Positions 47,736-56,756 of a stretch of 64,000 nucleotides of DNA are shown piece after piece. The translations under genes and the position numbers were made by a program. How positions within the stretch are numbered: position 1 is the stretch's first letter; the number at the start of each line of letters is the position of its first letter. The DNA lies in NCBI GenBank assembly GCA_964450915.1, contig CAYVFG010000003.1, positions 1 to 64,000 of the forward strand, in the 5' to 3' direction. The notes below the pieces were generated by a model. That model ran no database searches and was not told where the DNA came from. It saw nothing but the letters and a program-made list of their open reading frames with translations. The DNA is from HO2-45-11b sp964450915. GTDB lineage: Bacteria > Patescibacteriota > Andersenbacteria > UBA10190.

Positions 47736-48761
47736 ATGAGGGTGTCTGCTGTCAGTATAGCGTTGCTAGTAGCTGCTTTTCTGGTAGTTTTGATGCTTGG
47801 AATGGTTGCGCTGCAGCATCGTGCCTATGTTTCGCCTGTCATTGCTCGAAGCCAAGGACAAGTAACTGTTCATTCATGTTCCGGCATGAACGGCGTGAGC
47901 GAACCTTGCTATTGGAGATATGAATACAACGCGCCTGCTTGTGGGCAAGGAGCTTGTTCGAAAATGGTCATATTCTTTAGCGGTGGTGAAATGAACTGCG
48001 ACGATTCGTACGGCAACCCGAATACTGTGTATGGCAAGATATTGGATGCATATGCGCAGGATGGGTATGTTGCGGTGTGCGCAGGGACCTTCATAACAAG
48101 CAAGGGCGGGCAATCGACCCCGTATTCCCAAGAAGCAACTCGGGTTGACGCGCTTGTAAAAAACATTCGGGCATCCTCGGATATTCTCAAGGCGTGGAAT
48201 GGGGATCAGCTCCTCTTTTCCGGAGTTAGTCACGGTGCAACTGCGCCTGTAACAACGATGGCGCAAACAACGCTCGATGAGCAGGCAGCGTGGAAGGGGG
48301 CTAAAACAACAGGGGCGTGTTTCTTGGACGGCATGTATGACACCGTTGCTGCTGACGCATTTTTGCAGAATGGTACTCCTCGTGCACAATGCAATGCACT
48401 CCATACTGCAACTGCGTGCGCACGATATTTCAATACGTCTTCCTGCCCCGCTGTTACTCAAAGCAATGCTCTTGCGGCGCAGGATACGATCGTGCATGTA
48501 AACCCTTCTGTATTTACTATTTCCCATTGGAAGCTCGTAGAGTGCGGAAGTGCCTTGCCTGCTTGCGGAGTACAAGGCAATCCAACAGCGGGCGATGCCC
48601 TGCCTGCTGCGCCAATACAGCAGCTATGCACCAGTATTCAAGGGGCATCTCAACAGTCCTGTACCTTTGGTTCGCTTCCTGACCAAAGTCATCAGATGTG
48701 CGCAGGAACTCCCCAAGGAATTAACCAATGCCAGAGTTGGTTTGATGGAATTGTTCGGTAG
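47736..48761 (+). CDS. Secreted cysteine-rich alpha/beta-hydrolase-like protein, 341 aa
   Basis: A signal anchor (about residues 7-27) is followed by a roughly 310-residue extracytoplasmic domain with about 18 cysteines, implying many disulfides. LLFSGVSHGATAPV has the nucleophile-elbow Gly-x-Ser-x-Gly, and IFFSGGEMNCDD resembles the oxyanion region of pectinacetylesterase-like hydrolases. The substrate is unknown. It lies 20 bases after parB on the same strand and converges with topA. Confidence 0.78.
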   Translation: MRVSAVSIALLVAAFLVVLMLGMVALQHRAYVSPVIARSQGQVTVHSCSGMNGVSEPCYWRYEYNAPACGQGACSKMVIFFSGGEMNCDDSYGNPNTVYGKILDAYAQDGYVAVCAGTFITSKGGQSTPYSQEATRVDALVKNIRASSDILKAWNGDQLLFSGVSHGATAPVTTMAQTTLDEQAAWKGAKTTGACFLDGMYDTVAADAFLQNGTPRAQCNALHTATACARYFNTSSCPAVTQSNALAAQDTIVHVNPSVFTISHWKLVECGSALPACGVQGNPTAGDALPAAPIQQLCTSIQGASQQSCTFGSLPDQSHQMCAGTPQGINQCQSWFDGIVR

Positions 48762-48775
48762 GTGAAAGTCGTTAT

Positions 48776-50962
48776 TTATTCTTGCTCGTTCTCTTTGCTG
48801 AACTTACACGTTTTGCTGCTGCAGCGGATCGTATTTTTTGCGCCATACACAAGGAGACTTTCGCATTGCGGGCATTTTTCTCCAGTCGGCTTGCTCCAAT
48901 ATGCATTTTTGCATTCCGGATATTGATCGCATGCGTAGAATGTTTTGCCGCGTTTGGACTTCTTTTCAATAATACTGCCCTTGCCGCACAGCGGACATTT
49001 TACGCCGGTATCTTTAACGATCGGCGTAATGTGTTTGCAATCCGGGTATCCGGAACAACCTAGGAAGGCGCCGAAGCGTCCGCGTTTTACTACTAACGGC
49101 TTTCCGCAATCTGGGCATATTTTGCCGGAATATTCTTCTTCTAGTTTTTTCTCATCACCCATCGGTTCCGTGTGTTTGCATTCCGGGTAGTTGCTGCACG
49201 CTTTGAACTTTCCGAATCGTCCAAGCTTGATGACGATATCGCTTCCGCATTTCGGGCACTTTTCATCCGTTGCCGTTTGCGTTAAGTCTTCTTTTTTGAG
49301 TTCTTTGTTTTTCTCACCGATCAATGCGTGGAATGGTCCGTAGAAATCTTTGATGACGGGCTGCCATTTTTTATCTCCGGATGCAACATCGTCCAGACTT
49401 GCCTCCATGTTGGCAGTAAAGTCGATATCCACAATATTGGGAAAGTGTTCTGTAAGTACGCCATTTACCAATGTTCCAATTTCTGTAGGCGCCAGTCGTT
49501 TTTCTTCGTTCTTCTCCACATACCCACGTTTTTGAATAACATCAATCGTTGGCGCATATGTGCTTGGGCGACCAATGCCATGTTCTTCCAATGCCTTTAC
49601 TAGGGTTGCTTCCGAGTATCGTGCAGGAGGCTGCGTAAAATGCTGTTCGGGTGCAAGCTTGGATAGTTTGAGTTCATCGCCTTGCGCAAGTTCTGGCAAC
49701 ACGGATTCCTGAAGCGCTGCCTTCTCGCCGAGTGCGCGTACGAATCCGTCGAATTGCACGGTCATGCCGTTTGCGCGGAATGTATAGTCGTTAGCCGTAA
49801 TATCGATTGCTGTCTGGTTGAGTATTGCATCTGCCATTTGAGATGCAATCATGCGCTGCCAAATGAGGCGATACAGTTTGATTTGGCTTGGTTCGAATTC
49901 TGCAGAAAGCATGTCTGGAGTCTTGGATGGGTCGGTAGGGCGGATAGCTTCGTGTGCTTCTTGCGCGCCTTTGGATTTTTTGGAAAATACTCGCGGAGCA
50001 GAAAGCGCATAGTTATCACCGAATAATGTTTTAATAGTCGTAGCTGCAACAGCAGTAGCCTCTGTTGAAAGGTTTAACGAGTCTGTTCTCATATATGTAA
50101 TGTGTCCATTTTCATACAAACCTTGGGCGATCATCATGGTGCGCTTGCTGGAGAATCCTAGCTGATTAAATGCTGCCTGTTGCAATGTGCTTGTGGTAAA
50201 CGGTGCGGGCGCCGTTCGCTTGCGCTGCTTTACTTCGATATTTGAAACAACGTATTTTGCGTCGGATAATTCTTTTTCGATCCCCTGCACTTCTTCTTTT
50301 GATGTGATGCCAAGTTTTGGAATTGCTTTGCCACCTTTCGCTTTAAGCAAACTAGAAAATTCGGTGCCTTCTTTTTTTACTAATGCTTCAAGTGTCCAAT
50401 ATTCATCTGATTTGAACGCATTGATTTCTTCTTCTCGCTGCACAATAAGCCTTACCGCAACGGATTGTACGCGCCCTGCAGACAGGCCTCGGCGCACTTT
50501 ATTCCAAAGAAGAGGGGAGAGTTCGTATCCAACCAATCTATCTAATACCCTGCGGGCTTGCTGTGCATCTACGAGGTTAATGTCGAGCTCTCGCGGATTT
50601 TGGATCGCGTTTTGGATGGCTGTTTTTGTAATTTCGTGGAATGTAATGCGCTTTGCCTTTTCGGGCTTTGGCGCAAGTACCTCGTATAAATGCCAGGCAA
50701 TTGCTTCTCCTTCACGATCTTCGTCAGTTGCAAAGTAGATGATATCTGCTTTAGACGCATATTTTTTTAACTCCTTAATCCGTTCTTCTGCTTTCTCTGG
50801 AATAATATAGGTAGGAACGAAATTCTTTTTTACATCAACGCCGATTTTGGACTTTGGTAAATCGCGGACATGGCCATAGCTGCTTTTTACGACAAAGCCC
50901 TTGCCGAGATATTTCTGAATTGTTTTCGCCTTTGCGGGCGACTCCACAATCACTAAGTTCAT
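48776..50962 (-). CDS. topA: DNA topoisomerase I
   Basis: The TOPRIM domain (MNLVIVESPAKAKTI, TDEDREGEAI), the active-site Tyr in GHITYMRTDS and the toroidal domains are followed by three or four C-terminal zinc ribbons (CPKCGSDIVIK; CPDCGKPLVVK; CPLCGKGSIIE; CPQCESLL). The protein is 728 residues. It relaxes negative supercoils. Confidence 0.96.
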   Translation of the reverse strand: MNLVIVESPAKAKTIQKYLGKGFVVKSSYGHVRDLPKSKIGVDVKKNFVPTYIIPEKAEERIKELKKYASKADIIYFATDEDREGEAIAWHLYEVLAPKPEKAKRITFHEITKTAIQNAIQNPRELDINLVDAQQARRVLDRLVGYELSPLLWNKVRRGLSAGRVQSVAVRLIVQREEEINAFKSDEYWTLEALVKKEGTEFSSLLKAKGGKAIPKLGITSKEEVQGIEKELSDAKYVVSNIEVKQRKRTAPAPFTTSTLQQAAFNQLGFSSKRTMMIAQGLYENGHITYMRTDSLNLSTEATAVAATTIKTLFGDNYALSAPRVFSKKSKGAQEAHEAIRPTDPSKTPDMLSAEFEPSQIKLYRLIWQRMIASQMADAILNQTAIDITANDYTFRANGMTVQFDGFVRALGEKAALQESVLPELAQGDELKLSKLAPEQHFTQPPARYSEATLVKALEEHGIGRPSTYAPTIDVIQKRGYVEKNEEKRLAPTEIGTLVNGVLTEHFPNIVDIDFTANMEASLDDVASGDKKWQPVIKDFYGPFHALIGEKNKELKKEDLTQTATDEKCPKCGSDIVIKLGRFGKFKACSNYPECKHTEPMGDEKKLEEEYSGKICPDCGKPLVVKRGRFGAFLGCSGYPDCKHITPIVKDTGVKCPLCGKGSIIEKKSKRGKTFYACDQYPECKNAYWSKPTGEKCPQCESLLVYGAKNTIRCSSKTCKFSKENEQE

Positions 50963-51005
50963 ATGTGGGCAGTAAACAGGGAAACGGATGTAATGTCAAA
51001 ATTAT

Positions 51006-51893
51006 TTATATTTTCTTCACGTATTGCATTCCCCCAACATGTTCCACAACTCCAATCATTTCCAGTTCTGAAATGCCTGCTGAAGCATCTTGGATAGACA
51101 TATCGCAAAGTACGGCGAGGTCTTCTATGTGAAGTGGGTCTGAGGATAGCTTGGTTACCATTATTTTCAATTCCTTTCGAATTGGTTCATGGGTGAGCGT
51201 TTCTGAATCACTTTCAGATAATTCAAATCGTGTAAGAATGTCTGTGCTATCGAGCACCATGCCTGCGCCATCCCTAATGAGCATATTTGTCCCTTCGCAT
51301 GCAGGGTCGGTGATGGGGCCAGGGATTGCCAAGACGTCCCGATTTTCTTCCATTGCCAAGCGGGCTGTAATAAGCGATCCAGAGCGCTTTGCCGCTTGTA
51401 TAATGAGTGTTGCCTTGCATAGCCCGGCAATGATGCGGTTGCGGGCGGGGAAATTGCCTAAATATGCAGGCGTGCCGGGTTCATACTCTGAAATAATCGC
51501 CCCGCCTGTTTTTAGAATTTCTTGTGCAATAGTTTTATTGCCTCGCGGATAGAGCGACTTGTCATCTACGCCAGAGCCTAATACGGCAATGGTCGGCATG
51601 TTTTGGTCGACACAAATTCTGTGTGCAAATGTATCTATTCCGTACGCCATTCCGGAAACTAACGTAACACCGGCGCGTACGCATGGTGGCAATAACGATG
51701 CGCATGCTTGGCGGCCGTACATCGTCGCCTTTCTGCTACCAACAACTCCTAGTAAGAATTCCGAAGATAGTATTTCTTTGTTCCCTCGTATATATAACTG
51801 CTCCGGCGCCTTATGAATCTCGCGCAATAATGCAGGATATTCTTCATCTGCAAATTTGATAACAGAGATATCATCTCTCATGCTCTTATTCAA
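51006..51893 (-). CDS. dprA: DNA processing protein DprA (Smf)
   Basis: The Rossmann-like DprA core is present: GSRKATMYGRQ, VSGMAYGIDTFAH, VLGSGVD and ARNRIIAGLC. A small winged-helix-like C-terminus follows (LAVLCDMSIQDASAGISELE). It is 295 residues. It loads RecA on incoming single strands, so natural uptake of DNA is plausible together with the pilin gene. It is 8 bases behind mfd on the same strand. Confidence 0.94.
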   Translation of the reverse strand: MNKSMRDDISVIKFADEEYPALLREIHKAPEQLYIRGNKEILSSEFLLGVVGSRKATMYGRQACASLLPPCVRAGVTLVSGMAYGIDTFAHRICVDQNMPTIAVLGSGVDDKSLYPRGNKTIAQEILKTGGAIISEYEPGTPAYLGNFPARNRIIAGLCKATLIIQAAKRSGSLITARLAMEENRDVLAIPGPITDPACEGTNMLIRDGAGMVLDSTDILTRFELSESDSETLTHEPIRKELKIMVTKLSSDPLHIEDLAVLCDMSIQDASAGISELEMIGVVEHVGGMQYVKKI

Positions 51894-51901
51894 CCATATT
51901 T

Positions 51902-54784
51902 TTATTCGGCAAGCGAGGAAATTATTTGTTGTATCAATTCAGGCGTTATTGTATCGGTGTCCCAAGAGATCGTGCTTTCGCGTGCTTGCCAGCGGGCTGG
52001 TGTGCCGTTTTGATTTTTTATTGCAGATAATTTTTCGAGGATTTTAACTGGATCTTTTCCGGTTACCAGTAATCGAACGTACGGATCTTCGTCGTTTGGT
52101 CGAATTGTTTTTGTCTGCATTGCGGTAATTCCGCACGCTGTTGCGGCCTTTTCCAGCTGAATCATGAGCGACAAATTTTGCACTTCTTCAGGAATTGCTC
52201 CAAATTCTTCTTTCAAATTTTTTATATAATTTTGTAATTGTTCAACTGACTTCGATCGAGAGAGGCGAATGTACCACATTGTTCTGGTGTCGGTATCTGG
52301 AATAAAGCTTGCAGGAATATATGCGGGCAGCATTGTATGGATGTCTGCGCGTTGTATTTCTGTCTCTCCCGCATCATCAACCATATCGAGATACATATAC
52401 ATGCCGACTGCCGACGCAGAACCGCTTTGCTCGGCGCCCATTAGATTGCCCGCACCGCGCAACTCCAAATCTCGTCGTGCAATATCCCAGCCGGAACCTT
52501 GGCGAGTGGATTCCGTGAGGGCTGTTAAGCGCTGACGTTGCATGTCTGTTAATTTTTCTTGGGAGTATAGAAACAATGCATGACCTTGTCTTGAGCGTCT
52601 TCCGATTCTTCCTCGCAATTGATACAGCTGCGCTAATCCGAAGTGCGGAGCATTCCAAACAATCATCGTATTTGCATTTGGTAAATCCAAGCCGTTTTCA
52701 ACGATACTGGATGAAATCAAGATATCCAGTTGGTGTGTGTCAAATGCGTGAATGATTGCGCTCAGCTTTTCGTCGGGGAGCTTGGCATGTGCAATGGCGA
52801 TGCGCGCATGGGGTGCAAGTGCTTGAATGGTCTCTTTAATCATCGCAAGGTTTCTAATCTTAGAAGAAACGATATATATTTGCCCGTCTCTATCTAATTC
52901 TTGAAATAATGCTTGGGTAAGCGCGCTATCTGAAACTTTTTTAATACTCGTTTCGATATTCTTTCTGCCTTTTGGAGCTGTTGCAATAACAGAGAGGCTT
53001 CGAAGGCCGGACAATGCCATGGATAGTGTTCGTGGAATCGGCGTTGCCGAAAGCGAGAGAACGTCGATAGTTGATCGCATCTTTTTTAAGTGCTCTTTAT
53101 GCTTTACGCCGAATTTTTGTTCTTCGTCGATGATGAGCAAGGATAGATTTTGCCACGGGATGGAATTGCTCAGTATTGCATGTGTTCCAATGACGATAAC
53201 AGGTTTGCCATCCGAAATAATTTGCTTTGCTTTTTTTATTTCTTTTTGCGAAGAAAATCGTGAAATTAAAAAGATGGAATCCGATATATCGGATAAGCGT
53301 TCTTTAAATGTATCCGCATGCTGCTGGACTAACAGCGTTGTTGGTGCAAGCAGAGCGATTTGCTTGCCATTTGCGAATGCATGGCGGGCTGCGCGCATGG
53401 CAAGTTCCGTTTTTCCGAACCCAACGTCGCCGACCATGAGCCTATCCATGGGTATATCTTTTTGCATGTCTGATTGAATATCTTGCCAGGTGGTTGCTTG
53501 GTCTGGCGTCATTTCATACGGAAAAGTCTCGTCGAGCTTTTTCTCGATAGTTGCATCTATATAATACGGGCTTCGTTTCGCCTTCTCGCGTTCTTTATTG
53601 ATTGCGATAAGTTCTTTTGCGAATACAGCAGCATCGTGTTGCGCTTTTTTCTTTGTTTTTTGCCATAGGGTACCGCCTAAGCGATACAGTGCGGGCGAGC
53701 TTTCTCCTATATATGGGGATACTTTATGCGCAAACGCTACGGGTACGGAAAGCGTATCGCCGTCTGCATAACGCAACACAATATATTCTTGTTCCGCATT
53801 GTCTAACATCCTTTTTTCTAGCCCCTCAAATATTCCGATACCATGGTCTGCGTGCACTGCCGGCCTGCCGGGAGTAAGCGCTCCGATCAATTCCAGCGCT
53901 CGCTCTTGCGATATTGGCGATGAGTACGTCTTCGAAGATTTGCTGATAGCTCCAGGGATTACGGGCATTTGAATTTCTTGCAATCGTGTTGGTAGTATAA
54001 TGTCCGGATGTTTTGAAGCTGTAATAATAGTTGTTGCAGTAGGGAAGTGCGCTTGCTGAGGAGCTATAACAACAAATTTTTTAAATGCTGTTTCAAGCTT
54101 TTCTGTTTTTTGTGGGAATGAGAGCGGAGGAATTGCAACGGAGTGTTCGTTTTTTGCACGATTCTTTTTTCGAACAATAATTTTATCAATCGTATTCCCA
54201 AAAAAAGAAATAGAAATAGGATGCTCAAAAAGAGGATGCGAGATGCGCGCTTCATCTCCTATAATATAAAATCCGGACCCGGCTTGTTTGCTGCTGTGGC
54301 GAATATATCCTGTTGATACTAATGTTTTTGCAAGTTCTGTAATGGAGTACGTTTGGCCGAGAGTGAGATGAAGGATGCGTGCTTGATATTCTTCGCTGCT
54401 CGGAAATTGCATGTCTGCAATACTTTTCGGAACATAGTATGATCTGGGGAGATTACTAAGGAGCGCATGAGCGGATGTTGAGAGTTTTGTAGATATAGTA
54501 CCGTCCAGTTCTTGCTCTGTGAGCTGGTCGGTGATGATATGTTCTATTCCCCATTGTTCTGCCGAATGGGTCTCGGTATGCGAGCTTATGAGCGCAATAG
54601 GAGAAGTGATTTTGCCCGAAATCGTGCTTGCGAACATCATATTGAGATTTTCGGGTATAGAAACGAGCACCTTTTCAGGGGAAATTGTCAGTTCCGTTGA
54701 GACGTCATGCAGAAACTCCTCCCATTCTGGTTGGTATTTTGTCAAAATGCTTTGACAAAATTGAGATAGGCCTATGATTGACAT
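51902..54784 (-). CDS. mfd: Transcription-repair coupling factor Mfd, about 960 aa
   Basis: The domains in order are a reduced UvrB-like N-terminal part, the RNA polymerase-interacting CarD-like domain (VHADHGIGIFEGLEK), helicase motifs (MVGDVGFGKTELAMRAA, IIDEEQKFG, LSATPIPRTL, NTMIVWNAPHFGLAQLYQLRG) and a C-terminal TRCF domain. It is shorter than typical Mfd (about 1150). The start may be 54784, 54802 or 54820. It is divergent from a TrmB-like gene and its 5' end overlaps that gene's possible longer frame. Confidence 0.93.
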   Translation of the reverse strand: MSIIGLSQFCQSILTKYQPEWEEFLHDVSTELTISPEKVLVSIPENLNMMFASTISGKITSPIALISSHTETHSAEQWGIEHIITDQLTEQELDGTISTKLSTSAHALLSNLPRSYYVPKSIADMQFPSSEEYQARILHLTLGQTYSITELAKTLVSTGYIRHSSKQAGSGFYIIGDEARISHPLFEHPISISFFGNTIDKIIVRKKNRAKNEHSVAIPPLSFPQKTEKLETAFKKFVVIAPQQAHFPTATTIITASKHPDIILPTRLQEIQMPVIPGAISKSSKTYSSPISQERALELIGALTPGRPAVHADHGIGIFEGLEKRMLDNAEQEYIVLRYADGDTLSVPVAFAHKVSPYIGESSPALYRLGGTLWQKTKKKAQHDAAVFAKELIAINKEREKAKRSPYYIDATIEKKLDETFPYEMTPDQATTWQDIQSDMQKDIPMDRLMVGDVGFGKTELAMRAARHAFANGKQIALLAPTTLLVQQHADTFKERLSDISDSIFLISRFSSQKEIKKAKQIISDGKPVIVIGTHAILSNSIPWQNLSLLIIDEEQKFGVKHKEHLKKMRSTIDVLSLSATPIPRTLSMALSGLRSLSVIATAPKGRKNIETSIKKVSDSALTQALFQELDRDGQIYIVSSKIRNLAMIKETIQALAPHARIAIAHAKLPDEKLSAIIHAFDTHQLDILISSSIVENGLDLPNANTMIVWNAPHFGLAQLYQLRGRIGRRSRQGHALFLYSQEKLTDMQRQRLTALTESTRQGSGWDIARRDLELRGAGNLMGAEQSGSASAVGMYMYLDMVDDAGETEIQRADIHTMLPAYIPASFIPDTDTRTMWYIRLSRSKSVEQLQNYIKNLKEEFGAIPEEVQNLSLMIQLEKAATACGITAMQTKTIRPNDEDPYVRLLVTGKDPVKILEKLSAIKNQNGTPARWQARESTISWDTDTITPELIQQIISSLAE

Positions 54785-54827
54785 TCTTATATTGTTACTG
54801 TACATTCTGTTTTCAAGCAACCCCCCT

Positions 54828-55610
54828 ATGGAATTTATCCAAGAATTAATGAGCTTAGGTTTGAAGGATAAGCAAGCATCCGTCTATCTTTCGTGTCTGC
54901 AATTAGGGCCTTCTCCTGCCCAGTATATAGCAAAAAAGGCTGACGTAGTGAGAGCTACGACGTACGTGATCTTAGAAGAGCTGATGGCGTTAGGGCTTGT
55001 GACGAAATACAAGGAAGGGAAGAAGACCATGTTTTCCGCAGAAGCGCCTCGGCAATTATTGCGACTACTCGAAAAGCAAGAAGAGGAAATCCAAGAAAAA
55101 CAAAAAGATTTGGAGCAAATTTTGCCAGAATTGCAGATGCTTACAAAGGCACTAGGCGACAAACCGTCAGTTCGATACTTCGAGGGGAAAGAGGGTTTAG
55201 CTGCAATTCGAAGAGATTTGGTTATGTATTCACGCCCAGAGGATACCATCTACAATTTTACTCCTGCTGACCATCTTGTGGGCGTTTTCCCCGATGACGA
55301 GCATACGAACTATGTGCAGCGTGTTGCGAAAGGAATTAAAGGTAAAACGATATTTTCCACAACTTCTGAACAATTGAGAAAGTATTGGTCATCTCAGGAG
55401 TTTAGTCGACATACAGAACGAAGGTATGTTCCGCATAATAAGTTTCCTGTTCCAGCAGGCATGACGATTTATCGAGACAGGGTTGCTATTGGATCGTTTA
55501 CTGGTAAATTGTTTGGTGTAATCATCGAAAGCGAGCAAATGGCAAACATGATGCGAGCGCTGTTTGATCTTGCTTGGGAGTCTGCAAAAAGCATTGACGA
55601 AAAAGAATAA
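54828..55610 (+). CDS. TrmB-family transcriptional regulator, 260 aa
   Basis: The N-terminal winged helix (LGLKDKQASVYLSCLQLGPS, ARYI-like AQYIAKKADVVRATTYVILE) and a coiled coil (about residues 80-105) are followed by a PLD-like sugar-sensor-type domain (AIRRDLVMYSRPEDTIYNFT). TrmB proteins control sugar transport and metabolism in archaea and in many CPR genomes. Its own targets are unknown. The -35 of the next small transcript lies in its last codons. Confidence 0.87.
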   Translation: MEFIQELMSLGLKDKQASVYLSCLQLGPSPAQYIAKKADVVRATTYVILEELMALGLVTKYKEGKKTMFSAEAPRQLLRLLEKQEEEIQEKQKDLEQILPELQMLTKALGDKPSVRYFEGKEGLAAIRRDLVMYSRPEDTIYNFTPADHLVGVFPDDEHTNYVQRVAKGIKGKTIFSTTSEQLRKYWSSQEFSRHTERRYVPHNKFPVPAGMTIYRDRVAIGSFTGKLFGVIIESEQMANMMRALFDLAWESAKSIDEKE

Positions 55611-55622
55611 ATAGATTAAACT
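55594..55622 (+). promoter_or_regulatory. Promoter inside the 3' end of the trmB-like gene
   Basis: TTGACG (55594-55599), a 17-base spacer and TAAACT (55617-55622), driving the 26-codon ORF transcript. Confidence 0.6.
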
Positions 55623-55725
55623 CTAAGTATTCGATTGGGAATTCTCGAGAACCTAAATCGGATTATCAGGGGGTAATTCTCTGATATAGGGCGTCGTTAC
55701 TAGGCCGAATTCTTTGGAGGAGGAA

Positions 55726-55806
55726 ATGCGTCATGACCCATTGACCGTATCCGTCTCTTCACGGAAGAAGAGACCAGCGACCCGAGCAGGAGTGCACATT
55801 TCATAA
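55726..55806 (+). CDS. Tiny ORF with a strong ribosome binding site, 26 aa
   Basis: MRHDPLTVSVSSRKKRPATR... has GGAGGAGG directly before AA-ATG and a leader of about 97 nt with a TATCAG/CTGATA hairpin. It is followed by an 8-bp hairpin and then a terminator at 55852-55888. The peptide is basic. It resembles the tiny ORFs of the ileS-recO locus in architecture. Confidence 0.5.
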   Translation: MRHDPLTVSVSSRKKRPATRAGVHIS

Positions 55807-55851
55807 GTTCGCTTGATGCGTTACGCGAACTTGCACAGAGTTTCAGACTCG

Positions 55852-55888
55852 ACCCGATTGAGACCTTCTGGTTTCATCGGGTTTTTTC
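55852..55888 (+). terminator. Terminator of the 26-codon ORF transcript
   Basis: CCCGAT and ATCGGG with inner AGACC/GGTTT pairing, followed by TTTTTT. Confidence 0.85.
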
Positions 55889-55920
55889 TTGCATATTCTA
55901 CATAAAGTGTTATAGTAGCG

Positions 55921-56028
55921 GCTCCTGCTCCAAAGCGGTAAACGCAGGGTACCTTGGAAGGTGCTCGCCGCTTTGTAAGGGGGGGCCCGGGGCGCAGCAC
56001 ATGTTGCGCTTCCGGGTCTTTTTCTTTT
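55921..56028 (+). ncRNA. Rod-shaped small RNA of unknown family, about 108 nt
   Basis: The promoter is TTGCAT (55889-55894), a 16-base spacer and TATAGT (55911-55916), just after the preceding terminator. The RNA can fold as one rod: GGCUCCU with GGGGGCC, CAAAGCGG with CCGCUUUG, an asymmetric loop UAAACGCA, and GGGUACC with GGUGCUC. It ends in a GCGCA/TGCGC-containing terminator with TCTTTTTC. Size and shape recall the small SRP RNA, but the conserved GGAAGG/AGCAG core is not there. Confidence 0.6.
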
Positions 56029-56112
56029 GACACGCTTTTCTGTTTCAAGGTACATTTATGAGTCCTTTTCACTATTGTCATCATCGTTCTGCCAGTTAAG
56101 AATATTTCACTG

Positions 56113-56139
56113 GAATCACCCCCTCCTAGATTCCAGGAG
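56113..56139. other. Hairpin with a C-rich loop upstream of pth
   Basis: CTGGAATC and GATTCCAG pair perfectly around ACCCCCTCCTA. On the plus strand the loop is anti-Shine-Dalgarno-like; on the minus strand it presents AGGAGGGGG. No promoter was identified for either. The rest of 56029-56183 shows only the pth promoter (TACGAT, 6 nt before the ATG). Confidence 0.45.
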
Positions 56140-56183
56140 ATACCTTGCTGGCGGAACATTGCGGACAATAGTACGATAAAGCG

Positions 56184-56756
56184 ATGAAGCACGTTTTAGT
56201 TGTTGCATTAGGAAATCCTGGGGAAAAATTTAAGAATACGCGGCACAATCTTGGCCAGGATACTGTGTTGAGCTGGGTTGAGTTGATGCGAGAAAAGGGT
56301 GCAGATGTGCAGGCGGTCCAATCAAAAGAGTCGTTGCACTCGCGTATTCAGGAGGTTGTTTTTAATAATGCAAAGATAACTGTTTTATATCCGGATGTAT
56401 TTATGAATGAGTCCGGGAAAGCGGTGATGCAATATCTGCGATATAACGAAGTTGATCATGAGAATATTCTTATTGTTCATGATGATTTGGAATTGCCATT
56501 AGGCGAGGCGAGGTTGCAAGAATCCGGAAGCGCAAAAGGGCATAACGGCGTTCGCAGTATTCATGAATATGCAGGAACATTAGATATTCCAAGATTGCGA
56601 ATTGGTATTGGGCGGCCAGAAGATCAGAAACCTATTGATGTGTTTGTGCTCGAAAGGTTTACAGAGCAAGAGCGAATGATTTTAGATAGCAAGAAGCAAG
56701 GCGTGCTCGATGCGATAACTGAGGCTATTGCTGCACCTGGTCTGATCCGACGATAA
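56184..56756 (+). CDS. pth: Peptidyl-tRNA hydrolase
   Basis: VALGNPGEKFKNTRHNLGQD contains the catalytic His region, with VFMNESGKAV and VHDDLELPLG also conserved; 190 residues. It rescues tRNA from dropped peptides. Its end overlaps the convergent LCP gene by 32 bases. Confidence 0.96.
   Translation: MKHVLVVALGNPGEKFKNTRHNLGQDTVLSWVELMREKGADVQAVQSKESLHSRIQEVVFNNAKITVLYPDVFMNESGKAVMQYLRYNEVDHENILIVHDDLELPLGEARLQESGSAKGHNGVRSIHEYAGTLDIPRLRIGIGRPEDQKPIDVFVLERFTEQERMILDSKKQGVLDAITEAIAAPGLIRR

Noticed and set aside
55921..56028. SRP (4.5S) RNA
   Set aside because: It has the rod shape, but the conserved GGAAGG and AGCAG segments around the apical loop are not present. Kept only as an unknown ncRNA.
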